From Puniceibacterium sp. IMCC21224 (GTDB lineage: Bacteria > Pseudomonadota > Alphaproteobacteria > Rhodobacterales > Rhodobacteraceae), in NCBI RefSeq assembly GCF_001038505.1, contig NZ_LDPY01000002.1, forward strand, positions 248,001 to 312,000: 64,000 nucleotides of DNA, written 5' to 3'. Positions 53,020 through 62,280 of this stretch are shown in pieces (within the stretch, counting starts at the first letter, position 1; each line of letters opens with the position of its first letter). The translations under genes and the position numbers were made by a program. The notes below the pieces were generated by a model. That model was not told the origin of the DNA, did not search any database, and saw nothing but the letters and a program-made list of their open reading frames with translations.

Positions 53020-53044
53020 GGAACCTCGTTTTATATAGCAGAAC
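53020..53044. promoter_or_regulatory. Composite IclR-type operator, site 8 (bicupin 2 / ThDP enzyme 2 divergent promoter)
   Basis: Half-sites GGAAC, 3 bp, GTTTT, 7 bp (ATATAGC), AGAAC. It lies 66 bp upstream of the bicupin and 107 bp upstream of the ThDP-enzyme gene. The spacer carries the TATA core seen in the better copies. Confidence 0.68.
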
Positions 53045-53151
53045 ACTTTCTGCGATCAGGCCGCCATTGCATTTTGACAGCTGTCACTACGGTGCTGATA
53101 CTTGGTAGCGCAACAGAGTTCCGCATAGAAAACCGCAAGGGAGGTGGCTGA

Positions 53152-54939
53152 ATGCCCGAAGACATGAGTGAATCCGACTGGAAGGCCGAAGTCGTACAAG
53201 GTCCGCTGGATGAAACGCTAAGCTGGGGTTCAGATGTACCGGCGGCAATGCTGCGTCAGCTGGGCATTCCCTATATCGCGCTGACACCGGGAGCGAGCTA
53301 TCGCGGATTTCACGACAGTCTGGTCAATCATCTTGGCAATGAGCGGCCCGAGATGCTGTTGTGCCTGCACGAAGAACACGCCGTCGCAATCGCGCACGGT
53401 TACGCCAAGGTGACAGGCGTGGCGATGGCGGTGGCCCTGCATTCGAACGTCGGGTTGATGCACGGGACGATGGCGATCTTCAACGCCTTTGCGGACCGCG
53501 CGCCGATGCTAATTCTGGGGGCCACCGGCCCGATGGATGCAACCGAACGCCGCCCCTGGATCGACTGGCTACACACCACGCAGGATCAGGGTGCGATGAT
53601 CCGCCCGTTTATCAAGTGGGACGATCAGCCCGGCTCGGCCGCTGCGACGCCCGAGGCAATGATGCGCGGCTGGAAGATCGCGAATTCGGCGCCCTATGGT
53701 CCGGTTTACATCAACCTTGACGCCGGCGATCAGGAATCGCCGCTTGAGTCGCCGCTGGCCCTGCCCGACCCCGCGCGCTTTGCCCCCCTGCCCGAGGCAC
53801 GGCCCGACGGCGCGCTGATCGCAAAAGCCGCTCAGGCGCTGCTGAATGCCAAGGCCCCAGTGATCCTGTTTGGGCGTGGTGCCCGCACAACTGCCGCGAT
53901 GGAAGCCCGCGTCGCGCTGGCCGAACGCCTGGGCGCGGCGATGCTTTCAGACCTCAAGGCTGGCACAATGGTACCGTCCGATCACCCCAATCACGCCGGT
54001 GCCCCGTTCAATAAATTGCAAGCCACGGCACGGGCTGTGCTGGAAAAGGCTGATGTGATCCTATCACTTGCCGCGGTGGATCTGGGCGGCGTGCTCAAGC
54101 AGGCATATGGTGATGAATCGCCCACAGCGACGATCATCCACGCCTCGCTCGATCAACAACTTCATTCTGGCTGGAACCAAGAGCATTTTGCCCTGGCGCC
54201 GGTGGATATTGAACTGAATTGCAGTGGTGACGCGGCAGTGGCCGATTTGCTCGCCGCGCTGCCGACCGGCACGGCAAAGCGGCCCGATCTGCCGCCGACC
54301 GCCGTCCCCGACAAGGCCGTCGGCACCGCGCTGACCAACCGGGACATTGCCACGGCACTGAAATCCTGTGTGGGTGACAGCCCCCTGACGTTCGCCGGGT
54401 TATCGCGTGGTTTTCCTGTCGATATCATGCCACATCGCCACCCTCTCGACTTTATCGGCAAGGATGGCGGCGGCGGGGTTGGCTCGGGCCCTGGCCTGAC
54501 CATTGGCGCGGCACTCGCACTAAAGGGGTCGGGGCGAATCGTGGTTGGATCGCTGGGGGACGGCGACACATTGATGAGCACAAATGCGCTCTGGACGGCG
54601 GCCAAGTACCGCATCCCTGCGCTGTTCCTGATTTCCAACAACCGCAGTTACTTTAATGACGAACTGCATCAGGAATCTGTCGCCAAGCGGCGGGGGCGCA
54701 ACCCGGCCAACGCCTGGGTTGGTCAGCAACTCGACAATCCTGCGCCTGATATTGCCGGCATCGCACGCAGCCACGGGGTCGAAGCGATTGGTCCGATTGA
54801 GACCCACGAGCAGCTAAATACCGCAATGGCCGAGGCAGTTGCTGCCGTACGCGCGGGGCGTCCCTTCCTCCTCGATATTTTGATCGACCCACGCCAGGGC
54901 CGTGAGAAGGAGGTCAAACGCAACACCAAAGGCGGCTAA
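53152..54939 (+). CDS. Thiamine diphosphate-dependent enzyme (acetolactate synthase/benzoylformate decarboxylase superfamily), copy 2
   Basis: A 595-residue ThDP enzyme. The N-terminal domain has the activating Glu in HEEHAVAIAHGYA, and the ThDP-Mg motif is GDGDTLMS...ISNN. The central domain (VILFGRGARTT) is the usual non-catalytic one. It shares TPGASYRGFHDSLVN and NNRSYFND blocks with the enzyme at 23923, defining a distinct subfamily. The start follows GGGAGG. It is transcribed alone from a region shared with the bicupin-eutA-TTT unit. It probably decarboxylates or ligates a 2-keto acid. Confidence 0.86.
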   Translation: MPEDMSESDWKAEVVQGPLDETLSWGSDVPAAMLRQLGIPYIALTPGASYRGFHDSLVNHLGNERPEMLLCLHEEHAVAIAHGYAKVTGVAMAVALHSNVGLMHGTMAIFNAFADRAPMLILGATGPMDATERRPWIDWLHTTQDQGAMIRPFIKWDDQPGSAAATPEAMMRGWKIANSAPYGPVYINLDAGDQESPLESPLALPDPARFAPLPEARPDGALIAKAAQALLNAKAPVILFGRGARTTAAMEARVALAERLGAAMLSDLKAGTMVPSDHPNHAGAPFNKLQATARAVLEKADVILSLAAVDLGGVLKQAYGDESPTATIIHASLDQQLHSGWNQEHFALAPVDIELNCSGDAAVADLLAALPTGTAKRPDLPPTAVPDKAVGTALTNRDIATALKSCVGDSPLTFAGLSRGFPVDIMPHRHPLDFIGKDGGGGVGSGPGLTIGAALALKGSGRIVVGSLGDGDTLMSTNALWTAAKYRIPALFLISNNRSYFNDELHQESVAKRRGRNPANAWVGQQLDNPAPDIAGIARSHGVEAIGPIETHEQLNTAMAEAVAAVRAGRPFLLDILIDPRQGREKEVKRNTKGG

Positions 54940-55600
54940 AGAGGCCGGGTATAGCCGTCAGTGGCGGCGCATGCGGCGGCGCCACTGGCCAAATATGCTT
55001 TCGTTTACGAGAAGCGTGCCAAACTCAGATGCGCGTTTGCTGTCTTCGCTTTCAGTGACCCACCGAACGGCGAGGCGGGCAAATTTACAAAGCTCCCGGC
55101 TCAGTCGCTGGCGTGGATTTCGCAACCAACGTGCGCATACATTTGTTGCGCCTTGACGTGCGCAGCTTTTGAAACGATCAAACCACCGACATCGGACCAC
55201 TTTGCCACTTCGAAAGGGAACAGTACCCAGCTTTTTGGATGAGGCCAGTATGATGGCAGATCCCGCTTTCGAAATTATTGCTCGGCCTCTTCGCCGGTGC
55301 CGATTGTGATAGCCTGATCCTGGTGGACGCCTGTCGCCCCGATAAAGCAAACGTCGGGGCTATACCTCTCGAGCCAGGTGATAGTGGCCGCACCACAGGT
55401 CACAATCGAATGTCAAAACAGTCGGCAACCCACAATTTCAACATCCAGATTCGTGTGGTTGATCAGTTCCATCGCGACGTTTGGACTATGGTGAAATCCT
55501 TTACGCCAAGACAACCATCCTATTGCAGCGTCTGACGATCGCGCAATTGAAGCGAGAGACCAAATCATGATGACGTGGTTTAAGGCCTCTACTGACCAGC
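54940..55600. other. Gene-poor region between ThDP enzyme and tctB (system 3)
   Basis: About 660 bp with no gene I can support. A minus-strand open frame (54958-55350, 130 codons) has an Arg/Ser-rich product without a recognisable domain or ribosome binding site. The segment 55200-55560 is AT-richer than its neighbours. It may be the remnant of a decayed gene. No composite operator of acceptable quality is present. Confidence 0.4.
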
Positions 55601-55627
55601 AAAAGGGCGGCGCAAATGGCGCCGCCC
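55601..55627 (-). terminator. Terminator after tctB (system 3)
   Basis: A 9-bp GC stem (GGGCGGCGC, loop AAATG, GCGCCGCCC). On the minus strand it is followed by TTTT. It lies 24 bp after the tctB stop and closes the tctC-tctA-tctB unit. Confidence 0.8.
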
Positions 55628-55651
55628 CCAATTCATCGCCGGATCCTTGGA

Positions 55652-56212
55652 TCAAAAGAGCCGGTAGCCCGCAAAGTAGCGGTAAATCATGCCTTTATAC
55701 AGTTCGACATCAAATCCGATCTCGAACAGCACGTAGAGCGCAAAGGTCGTGCCAACCGCCACACAGGCCGCGAGCAGGAACTTTTCCTTTGCAACCCACC
55801 ACATCAACGCGAAACTGAAGGCAGCGATCCCGACAAGATGCCCAAAGATCAGGATCAGCACCATCAGCGCCACCATCCAACAGCACATCGACAGCACCTT
55901 GGAGAAATGAGCGTGCCCGCCGCCGCAAACGCGCCTAAGCTGGGTTACAAAGTCGGAATCTTCACGCCGTTTGCCCAACCGGTAGCCCTGAACCACGATC
56001 AGCGCAAAGAGCGGCACCATGATGACAAAGGGCGTGCGGGACGAGACGATAGAATAGCTTGTTGCCTCAAGAAACGCGGCAAAGACAAGCACACCGATAA
56101 AGGCCAGAAAGCAAATCTCAAGCGTTATCAGCCCTTTGCGGCGTTCGGTTTCGTCCTGCAATACAGCGCCGGGATCTGCAGCCGCCTCGGCGGAGGTGTC
56201 GATATCAGTCAT
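55652..56212 (-). CDS. tctB: Tripartite tricarboxylate transporter small membrane subunit TctB (system 3)
   Basis: A 186-residue inner-membrane protein with four hydrophobic segments and a Cys-containing loop (LRRVCGGGHAHFSK). The ATG at 56210-56212 is chosen because it has a GAGG-type site and starts 4 bp after the tctA stop; an upstream ATG would overlap tctA by 29 bp. It is the last gene of its unit. The order C-A-B differs from systems 1 and 2. Confidence 0.82.
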   Translation of the reverse strand: MTDIDTSAEAAADPGAVLQDETERRKGLITLEICFLAFIGVLVFAAFLEATSYSIVSSRTPFVIMVPLFALIVVQGYRLGKRREDSDFVTQLRRVCGGGHAHFSKVLSMCCWMVALMVLILIFGHLVGIAAFSFALMWWVAKEKFLLAACVAVGTTFALYVLFEIGFDVELYKGMIYRYFAGYRLF

Positions 56213-56216
56213 TTTC

Positions 56217-57725
56217 TCAAACCTCGATGAGTTTGCGGCGGTCACGGTAGATCCCGTAGACGTTGATAGCCAGGAACACGATGGTGATGATGGCCAGCGT
56301 CAGCGGAATCGGCTGAAACACAAAGTACGGCCCGTCAAGCAACAGCGCGAGATACAGGTTCTTCTCGACTGCGAAGCCCAGCACAAAGCCGATCAGAAGC
56401 GCCGCGCGCGAATAGTTGAGTACCTTCATCACATAGCCGACCAGACCAAAGACCAGCGCAATACCGATGTCGAACACCATCCGATCCCCCGCATAAGCGC
56501 CGGTTACGATGATCGCCATAAGCACCGGCACCATGATCTCGGAACGGATCGAGGTTGCGCGGCTGAGTGGGTTTACCAGCCACATACCGATGATGGTGCC
56601 GATCAGATTGCCGATGATGATGGTGAAAATCATGATAAAGACGATGTCGACATGGTCGTTCAGCATCTTCGGTCCGGTTTCCAGCCCGAGGATGAACAGG
56701 CCCGACAGCAGGATCGCCATCGACGACGAGCCGGGGATACCAAAGGCGATGGTCGAGGCAAGCGCGCCACCTTCGACCGCATCATTCGCAGCCTCCGGGG
56801 CGATCACGCCTTCGACTGTGCCTTTGCCGAACTGATCCTTGTTCTTGGAGCTTTGCTTGGCATGGCCATAGGCGACAAAAGCTGCGGGGGCCGAACCCAG
56901 GCCGGGGATTAGCCCCATCACAGTTCCGATGGTCGAGCAGCGCAGCACCAGCCACCAGTTTTTGAATGCCAGCCCGATGCCGGTAAAGATCTGCCGCTGG
57001 GTATCGCGGGCCGAGAGCGGCTGCTGCACACCACGCGCCAACGCGCCGCCACGGGCAAACAGGTCAATCATTTCGGCCACAGCGAACAGACCCAGGATCA
57101 CCGGCACAAGCGAAAGACCGTCGGCAAGCCGCTCGGATCCCATCGTAAAGCGGTGGGTGTTGGTCACGTTGTCCACGCCGATCATCGCCAACAGAAGCCC
57201 AAGCAGCGCCGCGATAAGACTGCGGGTCATATCCTCTTTGCCCAGGACCGCAACAAAGGTGAGGGCGAGGAATGCCAGCACCAGCACCTCGGGCGGGCCG
57301 AAAAACAGCACGACGTGACGCAGTACCGGAATCAGCAGCGCCAGTGCGACCGCACCAAACGTCGCGCCAAGGAAACACGACGCCATTGCGGCACCGACAG
57401 CGATGCCAGCCTGACCTTTGTCGCGCATCGGTGGACCATCGAGCAGCGTCGCCGCGTTTTGCCCAGTGCCCGGCGTCGAAAACAGGATCGCGGTCAACCC
57501 GCCACCCTGCGCGACCGTAGCATGTGCGCCAAGGATAAAGGCAATGCCTGCGGCGGGCTCCATTTCATAGAGAAATGTGACCGCCATCGCCATTGCAAAA
57601 TGCCCCGACAGTCCTGGGATCACGCCAATCACAAGGCCGAAAAAGGCCCCGGTCACAAGGTAGGGCAGCACGCTCAGGCTGATCGACTGCAAGAACCCGC
57701 TCATCATTCCGTCAATTATGGTCAT
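56217..57725 (-). CDS. tctA: Tripartite tricarboxylate transporter large permease TctA (system 3)
   Basis: A 502-residue permease with about eleven membrane segments, TctA motifs GVIPGLSG (34-41) and GLIPGLGS, and the GVIAPEAANDAVEGGALASTIAFGIPGS region (diagnostic part GVIAPEAANDAVEGG). It lies between tctC and tctB. Clear divergence from the other two TctA proteins suggests a distinct cargo rather than recent duplication. Confidence 0.91.
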   Translation of the reverse strand: MTIIDGMMSGFLQSISLSVLPYLVTGAFFGLVIGVIPGLSGHFAMAMAVTFLYEMEPAAGIAFILGAHATVAQGGGLTAILFSTPGTGQNAATLLDGPPMRDKGQAGIAVGAAMASCFLGATFGAVALALLIPVLRHVVLFFGPPEVLVLAFLALTFVAVLGKEDMTRSLIAALLGLLLAMIGVDNVTNTHRFTMGSERLADGLSLVPVILGLFAVAEMIDLFARGGALARGVQQPLSARDTQRQIFTGIGLAFKNWWLVLRCSTIGTVMGLIPGLGSAPAAFVAYGHAKQSSKNKDQFGKGTVEGVIAPEAANDAVEGGALASTIAFGIPGSSSMAILLSGLFILGLETGPKMLNDHVDIVFIMIFTIIIGNLIGTIIGMWLVNPLSRATSIRSEIMVPVLMAIIVTGAYAGDRMVFDIGIALVFGLVGYVMKVLNYSRAALLIGFVLGFAVEKNLYLALLLDGPYFVFQPIPLTLAIITIVFLAINVYGIYRDRRKLIEV

Positions 57726-57805
57726 CGTGTCCCGGCTATTTTTCTAGGTTGGGTAAAGGCGCACCCCGGCCATACGGCAGGATGCGCCCGAATGCCTGGT
57801 GCCGC

Positions 57806-58846
57806 TCAGAGCTCGCCGCGAATGGCCTTTACGAAAAGCTCGTTGATATCGTCGTCAAGCTCGGTCGCCGCTTTGGCGATCGTCACCATATCGGTGCCGC
57901 TGGCAAAGGAAAGGTCGCGTTCAGCTTCGGTCATCTTTGTGACGAAAGCTTCGTCCATCATCGCCTGCTCAAAGGCATCGCGCAAAAAGGCGAGCCGATC
58001 CTCGGGCACACCTGGAGGGGCCGCGACCGGGCGACCAACCGCCGAGAGCGCATCCCAGGCTTCCAGAATGCGTATTGCGCGCTCAGGATCCTTCGAGGCG
58101 TCTGCCTTGTCCCAAACCGACGGCACCCCTTCGAGCACACCGGTCGGCTTTTTCTCGCCGTGCAGGATAACCTTGTGATCGCCCGAATTGACCCCGTCAA
58201 TCGCAGAGCCAAGCGAGCCCCACATGCCGGTCACATCGCCGCGCAACATCGCTGTTCGAATGTCGCCAGACGCATCAAAGCCGGGGATCACCCGCTGATC
58301 TATTCCAAACGCCTCGCCGACGATCACCGCGTCCACATAGGTCGACCCACCAAGTCCGGTGGCCCCGACAACAGCAGTTTTGCCATCGGATTGAAGATCC
58401 TCAAAGGTGTCGATCCCGCTGTCGGCACTTACTACAAAGACGCGCACATCGGCGACCATGCGACCGACATAGCTGTACTGACTGACCTTGTAGTCGGCGC
58501 CCGCGATCCCGGCGAGCTGGTTGGTAACCATCGCAGAGCCGTTGATGATACCGATATGAGTTCCATCGGCCGGCGAGTTAAAAATTTCAACCGCGCCTTT
58601 CATCCCGCCAGAACCGGGCATGTTGACGATATCAACCCGGGAACCAGTGTACTTTTCGAAATAAGGTGCCAGCACGCGGGCATATTCGTCGTAGCCGCCG
58701 CCGGGGTTATAGGGAACAATCCATTTGATCACGTTGCCTTTGTAAAACTCGGCGGCGTCCTGCGCCTGGGCCGCAGCCGGCACAGTCAGTCCGGCAACAG
58801 CGAGCACAGCGGTACTCACCGCAGCTTTCAGAAATGTTCTTCTCAT
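57806..58846 (-). CDS. tctC: Tripartite tricarboxylate transporter binding protein TctC (system 3)
   Basis: A 346-residue periplasmic binding protein with an RR-containing signal peptide (MRRTFLKAAV, cleavage near AQA, residue 28). The fold is shown by WIVPYNPGGGYDEYARVLA and VNMPGSGGMKGAVEI. The Tat-like RRTF start is suggestive but lacks the full Tat consensus. It is the first gene of its unit; the composite operator at 59033 lies about 190 bp upstream. The AGGACACA-type leader gives a reasonable ribosome binding site. Confidence 0.9.
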   Translation of the reverse strand: MRRTFLKAAVSTAVLAVAGLTVPAAAQAQDAAEFYKGNVIKWIVPYNPGGGYDEYARVLAPYFEKYTGSRVDIVNMPGSGGMKGAVEIFNSPADGTHIGIINGSAMVTNQLAGIAGADYKVSQYSYVGRMVADVRVFVVSADSGIDTFEDLQSDGKTAVVGATGLGGSTYVDAVIVGEAFGIDQRVIPGFDASGDIRTAMLRGDVTGMWGSLGSAIDGVNSGDHKVILHGEKKPTGVLEGVPSVWDKADASKDPERAIRILEAWDALSAVGRPVAAPPGVPEDRLAFLRDAFEQAMMDEAFVTKMTEAERDLSFASGTDMVTIAKAATELDDDINELFVKAIRGEL

Positions 58847-59032
58847 TGTGTCCTCCCAAGACAGTTTTCGCCTGCGCGTTGGCCGACGTCGCGGTGGTTG
58901 TGGGGACGACCTGTACGTGTCTGCAATGACGTATCAATACGTCGGTTTGGCACTATGTCCAAACCTCCCCTCCCTGCGCCCGGGGGCGCCCTCCGTAATG
59001 GAGCCTAATGTCCTGCTGCCATGTCCGTCAAT

Positions 59033-59057
59033 GGGACAGCGGTCCACATAAGGGAAC
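59033..59057. promoter_or_regulatory. Composite IclR-type operator, site 9 (tctC system 3 upstream region)
   Basis: Half-sites GGGAC, 3 bp, GGTCC, 7 bp (ACATAAG), GGAAC, with exact spacing and the CATA core. It lies in the 252-bp gap between tctC (minus) and the stop of the EamA gene, so it can serve only the tctC-tctA-tctB unit. Confidence 0.72.
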
Positions 59058-59098
59058 GATTTTCAGTGCGTTGCTAGCTGAAAATCAGTGACCTGCTC

Positions 59099-60016
59099 TC
59101 AGCCCGCCGCGACCAGCACGACTCCGGCCATAGCAAGGGCCGCCGCCAACAAGATCGCAACCCCGGGCAACCGTTCGCTCCGAAACACCACGACCGACAG
59201 AAAAATGGCGATAAAGATTTCGAGCGACGCAATCATCACCACGGTCGAGACGTCCTCGTAGGCCAGCGCCGAAAACATCAGGATCTGACCCAATGAGACC
59301 ATCACCGCGCCAATCACGATCCATTTGTCCAAGTGCCGGAACATCCCTTTAAAATTAGCGCGGTAGCGTGGCCAGATCACAGCAAGGACCGCATAGGCGG
59401 CAAAGCCGCTCGCCGCGCTGACAAAGGTGCCAAAAGTCGGCGCACCCATCTCGTTCAGGCCCACCTTGCGGGCCACATAGGCTGACCCATAGGCCAGCGC
59501 CGCGAACACGCCAAAGAGGTAATCCCGAGGCGGCGGGACGTCCGCCAGCACCGCCCCGCGCGACCGAACAGAGTCGCGGATCAACAGGACAAAGGCCAGC
59601 GCTATCGCCACCATGCCCAGCCCGTCCAAGCGGGTGAATGGTTCGGCCAACAGGATTGTAGCAAGGATCACCGAAAAGAAGGGGTTCAAGCGTTTGACTG
59701 ATGTGGATCGGCTTACCCCAAGCCGACGGATCGACTCAAAGACCAGTGTGCGCCCGAATACCATCGCCAGCAGTCCCGCCAGCACGAACATGCCAAGGGC
59801 ATGAGCCTCACCTTCGAGCGACGGGGTGCCATAGCGCGGCACCTCTATCGCCAGCCAGAGCGTAGCGGATAAGCCCACGGTGACCAGCACCGAAAACATC
59901 ACCCCCTTGTCGCCGCCCGAGGTGCGGGTGCGCGAAATACACACATTGGCAAAGGCAAAGGCGGTGGCCGACAGCACCGCGAGGATCTGACCAAGCAGGG
60001 GGGCCTGCTCAATCAC
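59099..60016 (-). CDS. EamA/DMT-family transporter (second copy)
   Basis: A 305-residue inner-membrane protein with about ten membrane segments. Typical parts are LGVSRSTSVKRLNPFFSVILA in the first repeat and EDVSTVVMIASLEIFIAIFLS in the second. The start is taken as GTG at 60016, which overlaps the stop of the molybdoenzyme gene (GTGA); an upstream ATG at 60055 would give a longer, unlikely N-terminus. It is co-transcribed with the molybdoenzyme gene and paralogous to the carrier at 44243. Confidence 0.84.
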   Translation of the reverse strand: MIEQAPLLGQILAVLSATAFAFANVCISRTRTSGGDKGVMFSVLVTVGLSATLWLAIEVPRYGTPSLEGEAHALGMFVLAGLLAMVFGRTLVFESIRRLGVSRSTSVKRLNPFFSVILATILLAEPFTRLDGLGMVAIALAFVLLIRDSVRSRGAVLADVPPPRDYLFGVFAALAYGSAYVARKVGLNEMGAPTFGTFVSAASGFAAYAVLAVIWPRYRANFKGMFRHLDKWIVIGAVMVSLGQILMFSALAYEDVSTVVMIASLEIFIAIFLSVVVFRSERLPGVAILLAAALAMAGVVLVAAG

Positions 60017-62214
60017 TGCGCGGACGCATCCCGGATCGCCTGCCACACCTGGCATGGGGTTGCAGGCAATTCGAAATTCCTGACGCCGAGCGGGGCAAGT
60101 GCGTCCCGGATCGCACTGGAAAACGCCGCGGTCGATCCGACGGTTCCGGCCTCACCCACGCCCTTCGCGCCTAACGGGTTCAATATCGTCGGAACTTCAA
60201 CCATGCCGAGCGAAAACATCGGAAGATCAGCGGCACGAATCATCTGATAGTCCATGAAACTGCCAGTCAGCAGCTGACCATCGTCATCGTAAACAATCCG
60301 CTCGCCCAATCCAAAGGACAGGCCCATCGCCACGCCGCCCATCACCTGCCCCTCAACCAATTGCCGGTTGAGCACGCGACCGACGTCTTCGACAGCGGCA
60401 TAGCGCGTGATTTTCACCGCCCCGGTTTCAGGGTCAACCTCAACTTCACAGACGTGGCTGCCGTTGGGATAGGTCGCGGCATCGGGGGTGAATTCAGCCT
60501 CCACCTCCCACAGCCCGCCCTTCTCGGCGGCAATTTCGGCGAGGGGCATGTTTTCGTTGCTGCCTTCGCGGTAAAAGGCACCGTCGCGGAAACTCAGATC
60601 GCCCGGCGCGCAACCGAACCGATCCGCCGCGTGTGTCCGCCCCTCGTCGATCAGCCGGTCGAGCGCCGTGACCAGCGCCCCGCCCGCCACCGCCAACCCA
60701 GAAGAACCGCCGCTGCCGCGCCCGAAACTCAGCGCCGCAGTGTCGCCGTTCACATAGTCGATCTGATCGCGCGGGACGCCGAGCCGGTCAACAACAATCC
60801 CGGCCATTGAGGTTTCGTGCCCCTGCCCCACCGACATCACACCCGGCGCAAGGGTGATCCGCCCCGCGGACGAGACGCTGAGTTTGGCGTTGTCTGGCTT
60901 GGGGCTGCGTATAGGGCCTGCGGCACTTTCGATACAATTCGCAAAACCGACACCATAGAGCATTCCGCGTGCCCCGGCCGCGGCGCGCCGTGGCGCGGGA
61001 TCGCCCGCAAGGTCCTGCGCCGTTTGCATGACACGGGCAAAATCGCCGCTGTCAACGGTGTTGCCAAAGGCCGTGGTGAACGGCATCGCCTCTTTGGGAA
61101 CCAGGTTCATACGGCGCAGATCGACCGGGTTGACGCCCATCACCCGCGCGGCATCGTCAAGCGCCCGCTCAATGCTTTGTGCAACTTCGGGGCGTCCGTT
61201 GCCGCGTAAGGGCGCAAGCGGCGGGCGCGCCGACAATTGGCCCGTGATGCTGGCAGCCGCCACTGGCACGGCATACATGCCGGCAAGGCCCGGAATGTTA
61301 TTCACAATGCCCATTGCTCGGCGGCTGGGGTAGGCGCCGGCATCGACGTCAAAAGCGGCGTCAATCCCGATCAGACGGTGATCGCTGTCAAAGGCTAATT
61401 GGATGTCGCCGGAGATGGCGCGCCCCTGAGCATCCGCCAACAGTGCCTCGGACCGGGTTGAGAACCAGCAAAGATCCACACCAAGTTGGCGCGCAGCCCA
61501 GATCACAGCGGCATCTTCTCGCGCCATCGGCCCCTTCAGCCCGAAAGATCCCCCGACATCACTGGCCTGAACATGGACCGCGCTTTTCGCCAACCCAAAG
61601 TGTTTCGCAATATCTGCGCGCAATGCAAACGGGTTCTGGGTCGAGGCCCGCACATGCAGCCCACCGTCGCGGTGACGCACAATCAGGCCGCGCGGTTCGA
61701 GTGATGTTACCGTGGCGCGGGCAATTTCGATATGTGTGGTGCTGGTATGGGCGGCTTTGGCAAAGGCGTCCGAGGTGGCAGACGCATCGCCCACGTTTCG
61801 ACAAAAGCAGACACCTTGCGGTGGCACCTCTTCGTCCATGTCGACCCAGACAGCGTCGATCGCATCACCCAACGCCGCCTTGCTTTTGGCCACGACCAAC
61901 GCCACAGGTTCCCCCATGTGGCGCACATGTGTGCCGCAAAGCACCGGGATTGGAAACAACTCTGCCGTGCCGCCATCGTCGCGGGGCAGCGGATCATGGG
62001 TAAGCGGAGCAAGATCGGCCATATCGGCTGCGGTAAAAACCCCAAGCACCCCGGGCATCGCGCGAGCATCGTTAGCCTGGATCGCGAGGATTCGCCCGGC
62101 AGCCATGTCCGAGCGGACAAAACCCGCAAACCGCACGTCGGCATCCAGATCATCCGCCGCATACAGGCCGCCCCCCCTCAAAAGCCGAAGATCCTCATTT
62201 CGCCCTGCTGTCAT
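60013..62214 (-). CDS. Xanthine dehydrogenase/CoxL-family molybdopterin-binding large subunit
   Basis: A 733-residue molybdenum hydroxylase large subunit. The cofactor-binding blocks DVGGSFGLKG, SVGQGHETSM and the C-terminal GAKGVGEAGT with catalytic Glu E688 are present. The RGAGRPE motif reads RGNGRPE. Members hydroxylate N-heterocycles, aldehydes or aromatic CoA esters, or oxidise CO; the CoxL-specific Cys loop is not evident. No FAD or [2Fe-2S] partner subunit is in the window, which is unusual. The operator at 62281 is 67 bp upstream, so it belongs to the predicted regulon. Confidence 0.88.
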   Translation of the reverse strand: MTAGRNEDLRLLRGGGLYAADDLDADVRFAGFVRSDMAAGRILAIQANDARAMPGVLGVFTAADMADLAPLTHDPLPRDDGGTAELFPIPVLCGTHVRHMGEPVALVVAKSKAALGDAIDAVWVDMDEEVPPQGVCFCRNVGDASATSDAFAKAAHTSTTHIEIARATVTSLEPRGLIVRHRDGGLHVRASTQNPFALRADIAKHFGLAKSAVHVQASDVGGSFGLKGPMAREDAAVIWAARQLGVDLCWFSTRSEALLADAQGRAISGDIQLAFDSDHRLIGIDAAFDVDAGAYPSRRAMGIVNNIPGLAGMYAVPVAAASITGQLSARPPLAPLRGNGRPEVAQSIERALDDAARVMGVNPVDLRRMNLVPKEAMPFTTAFGNTVDSGDFARVMQTAQDLAGDPAPRRAAAGARGMLYGVGFANCIESAAGPIRSPKPDNAKLSVSSAGRITLAPGVMSVGQGHETSMAGIVVDRLGVPRDQIDYVNGDTAALSFGRGSGGSSGLAVAGGALVTALDRLIDEGRTHAADRFGCAPGDLSFRDGAFYREGSNENMPLAEIAAEKGGLWEVEAEFTPDAATYPNGSHVCEVEVDPETGAVKITRYAAVEDVGRVLNRQLVEGQVMGGVAMGLSFGLGERIVYDDDGQLLTGSFMDYQMIRAADLPMFSLGMVEVPTILNPLGAKGVGEAGTVGSTAAFSSAIRDALAPLGVRNFELPATPCQVWQAIRDASAQ

Positions 62215-62280
62215 ATGATTTTCCTCCCGTCTCGATCATTGCCGCACCGTAGCGTTCAATTTGGCCGCATTCAACATAAT

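Noticed and set aside
55217..55241. Possible eleventh composite operator (GGAAC, 3 bp, ACCCA, 7 bp, GGATG)
   Set aside because: Only the first half-site matches; the others have several mismatches, the spacer lacks the CATA/TATA core, and no gene start lies near.
54958..55350. Minus-strand 130-codon open frame as a gene or transposase remnant
   Set aside because: No ribosome binding site, no recognised domain, no inverted repeats or target duplications were found around it.
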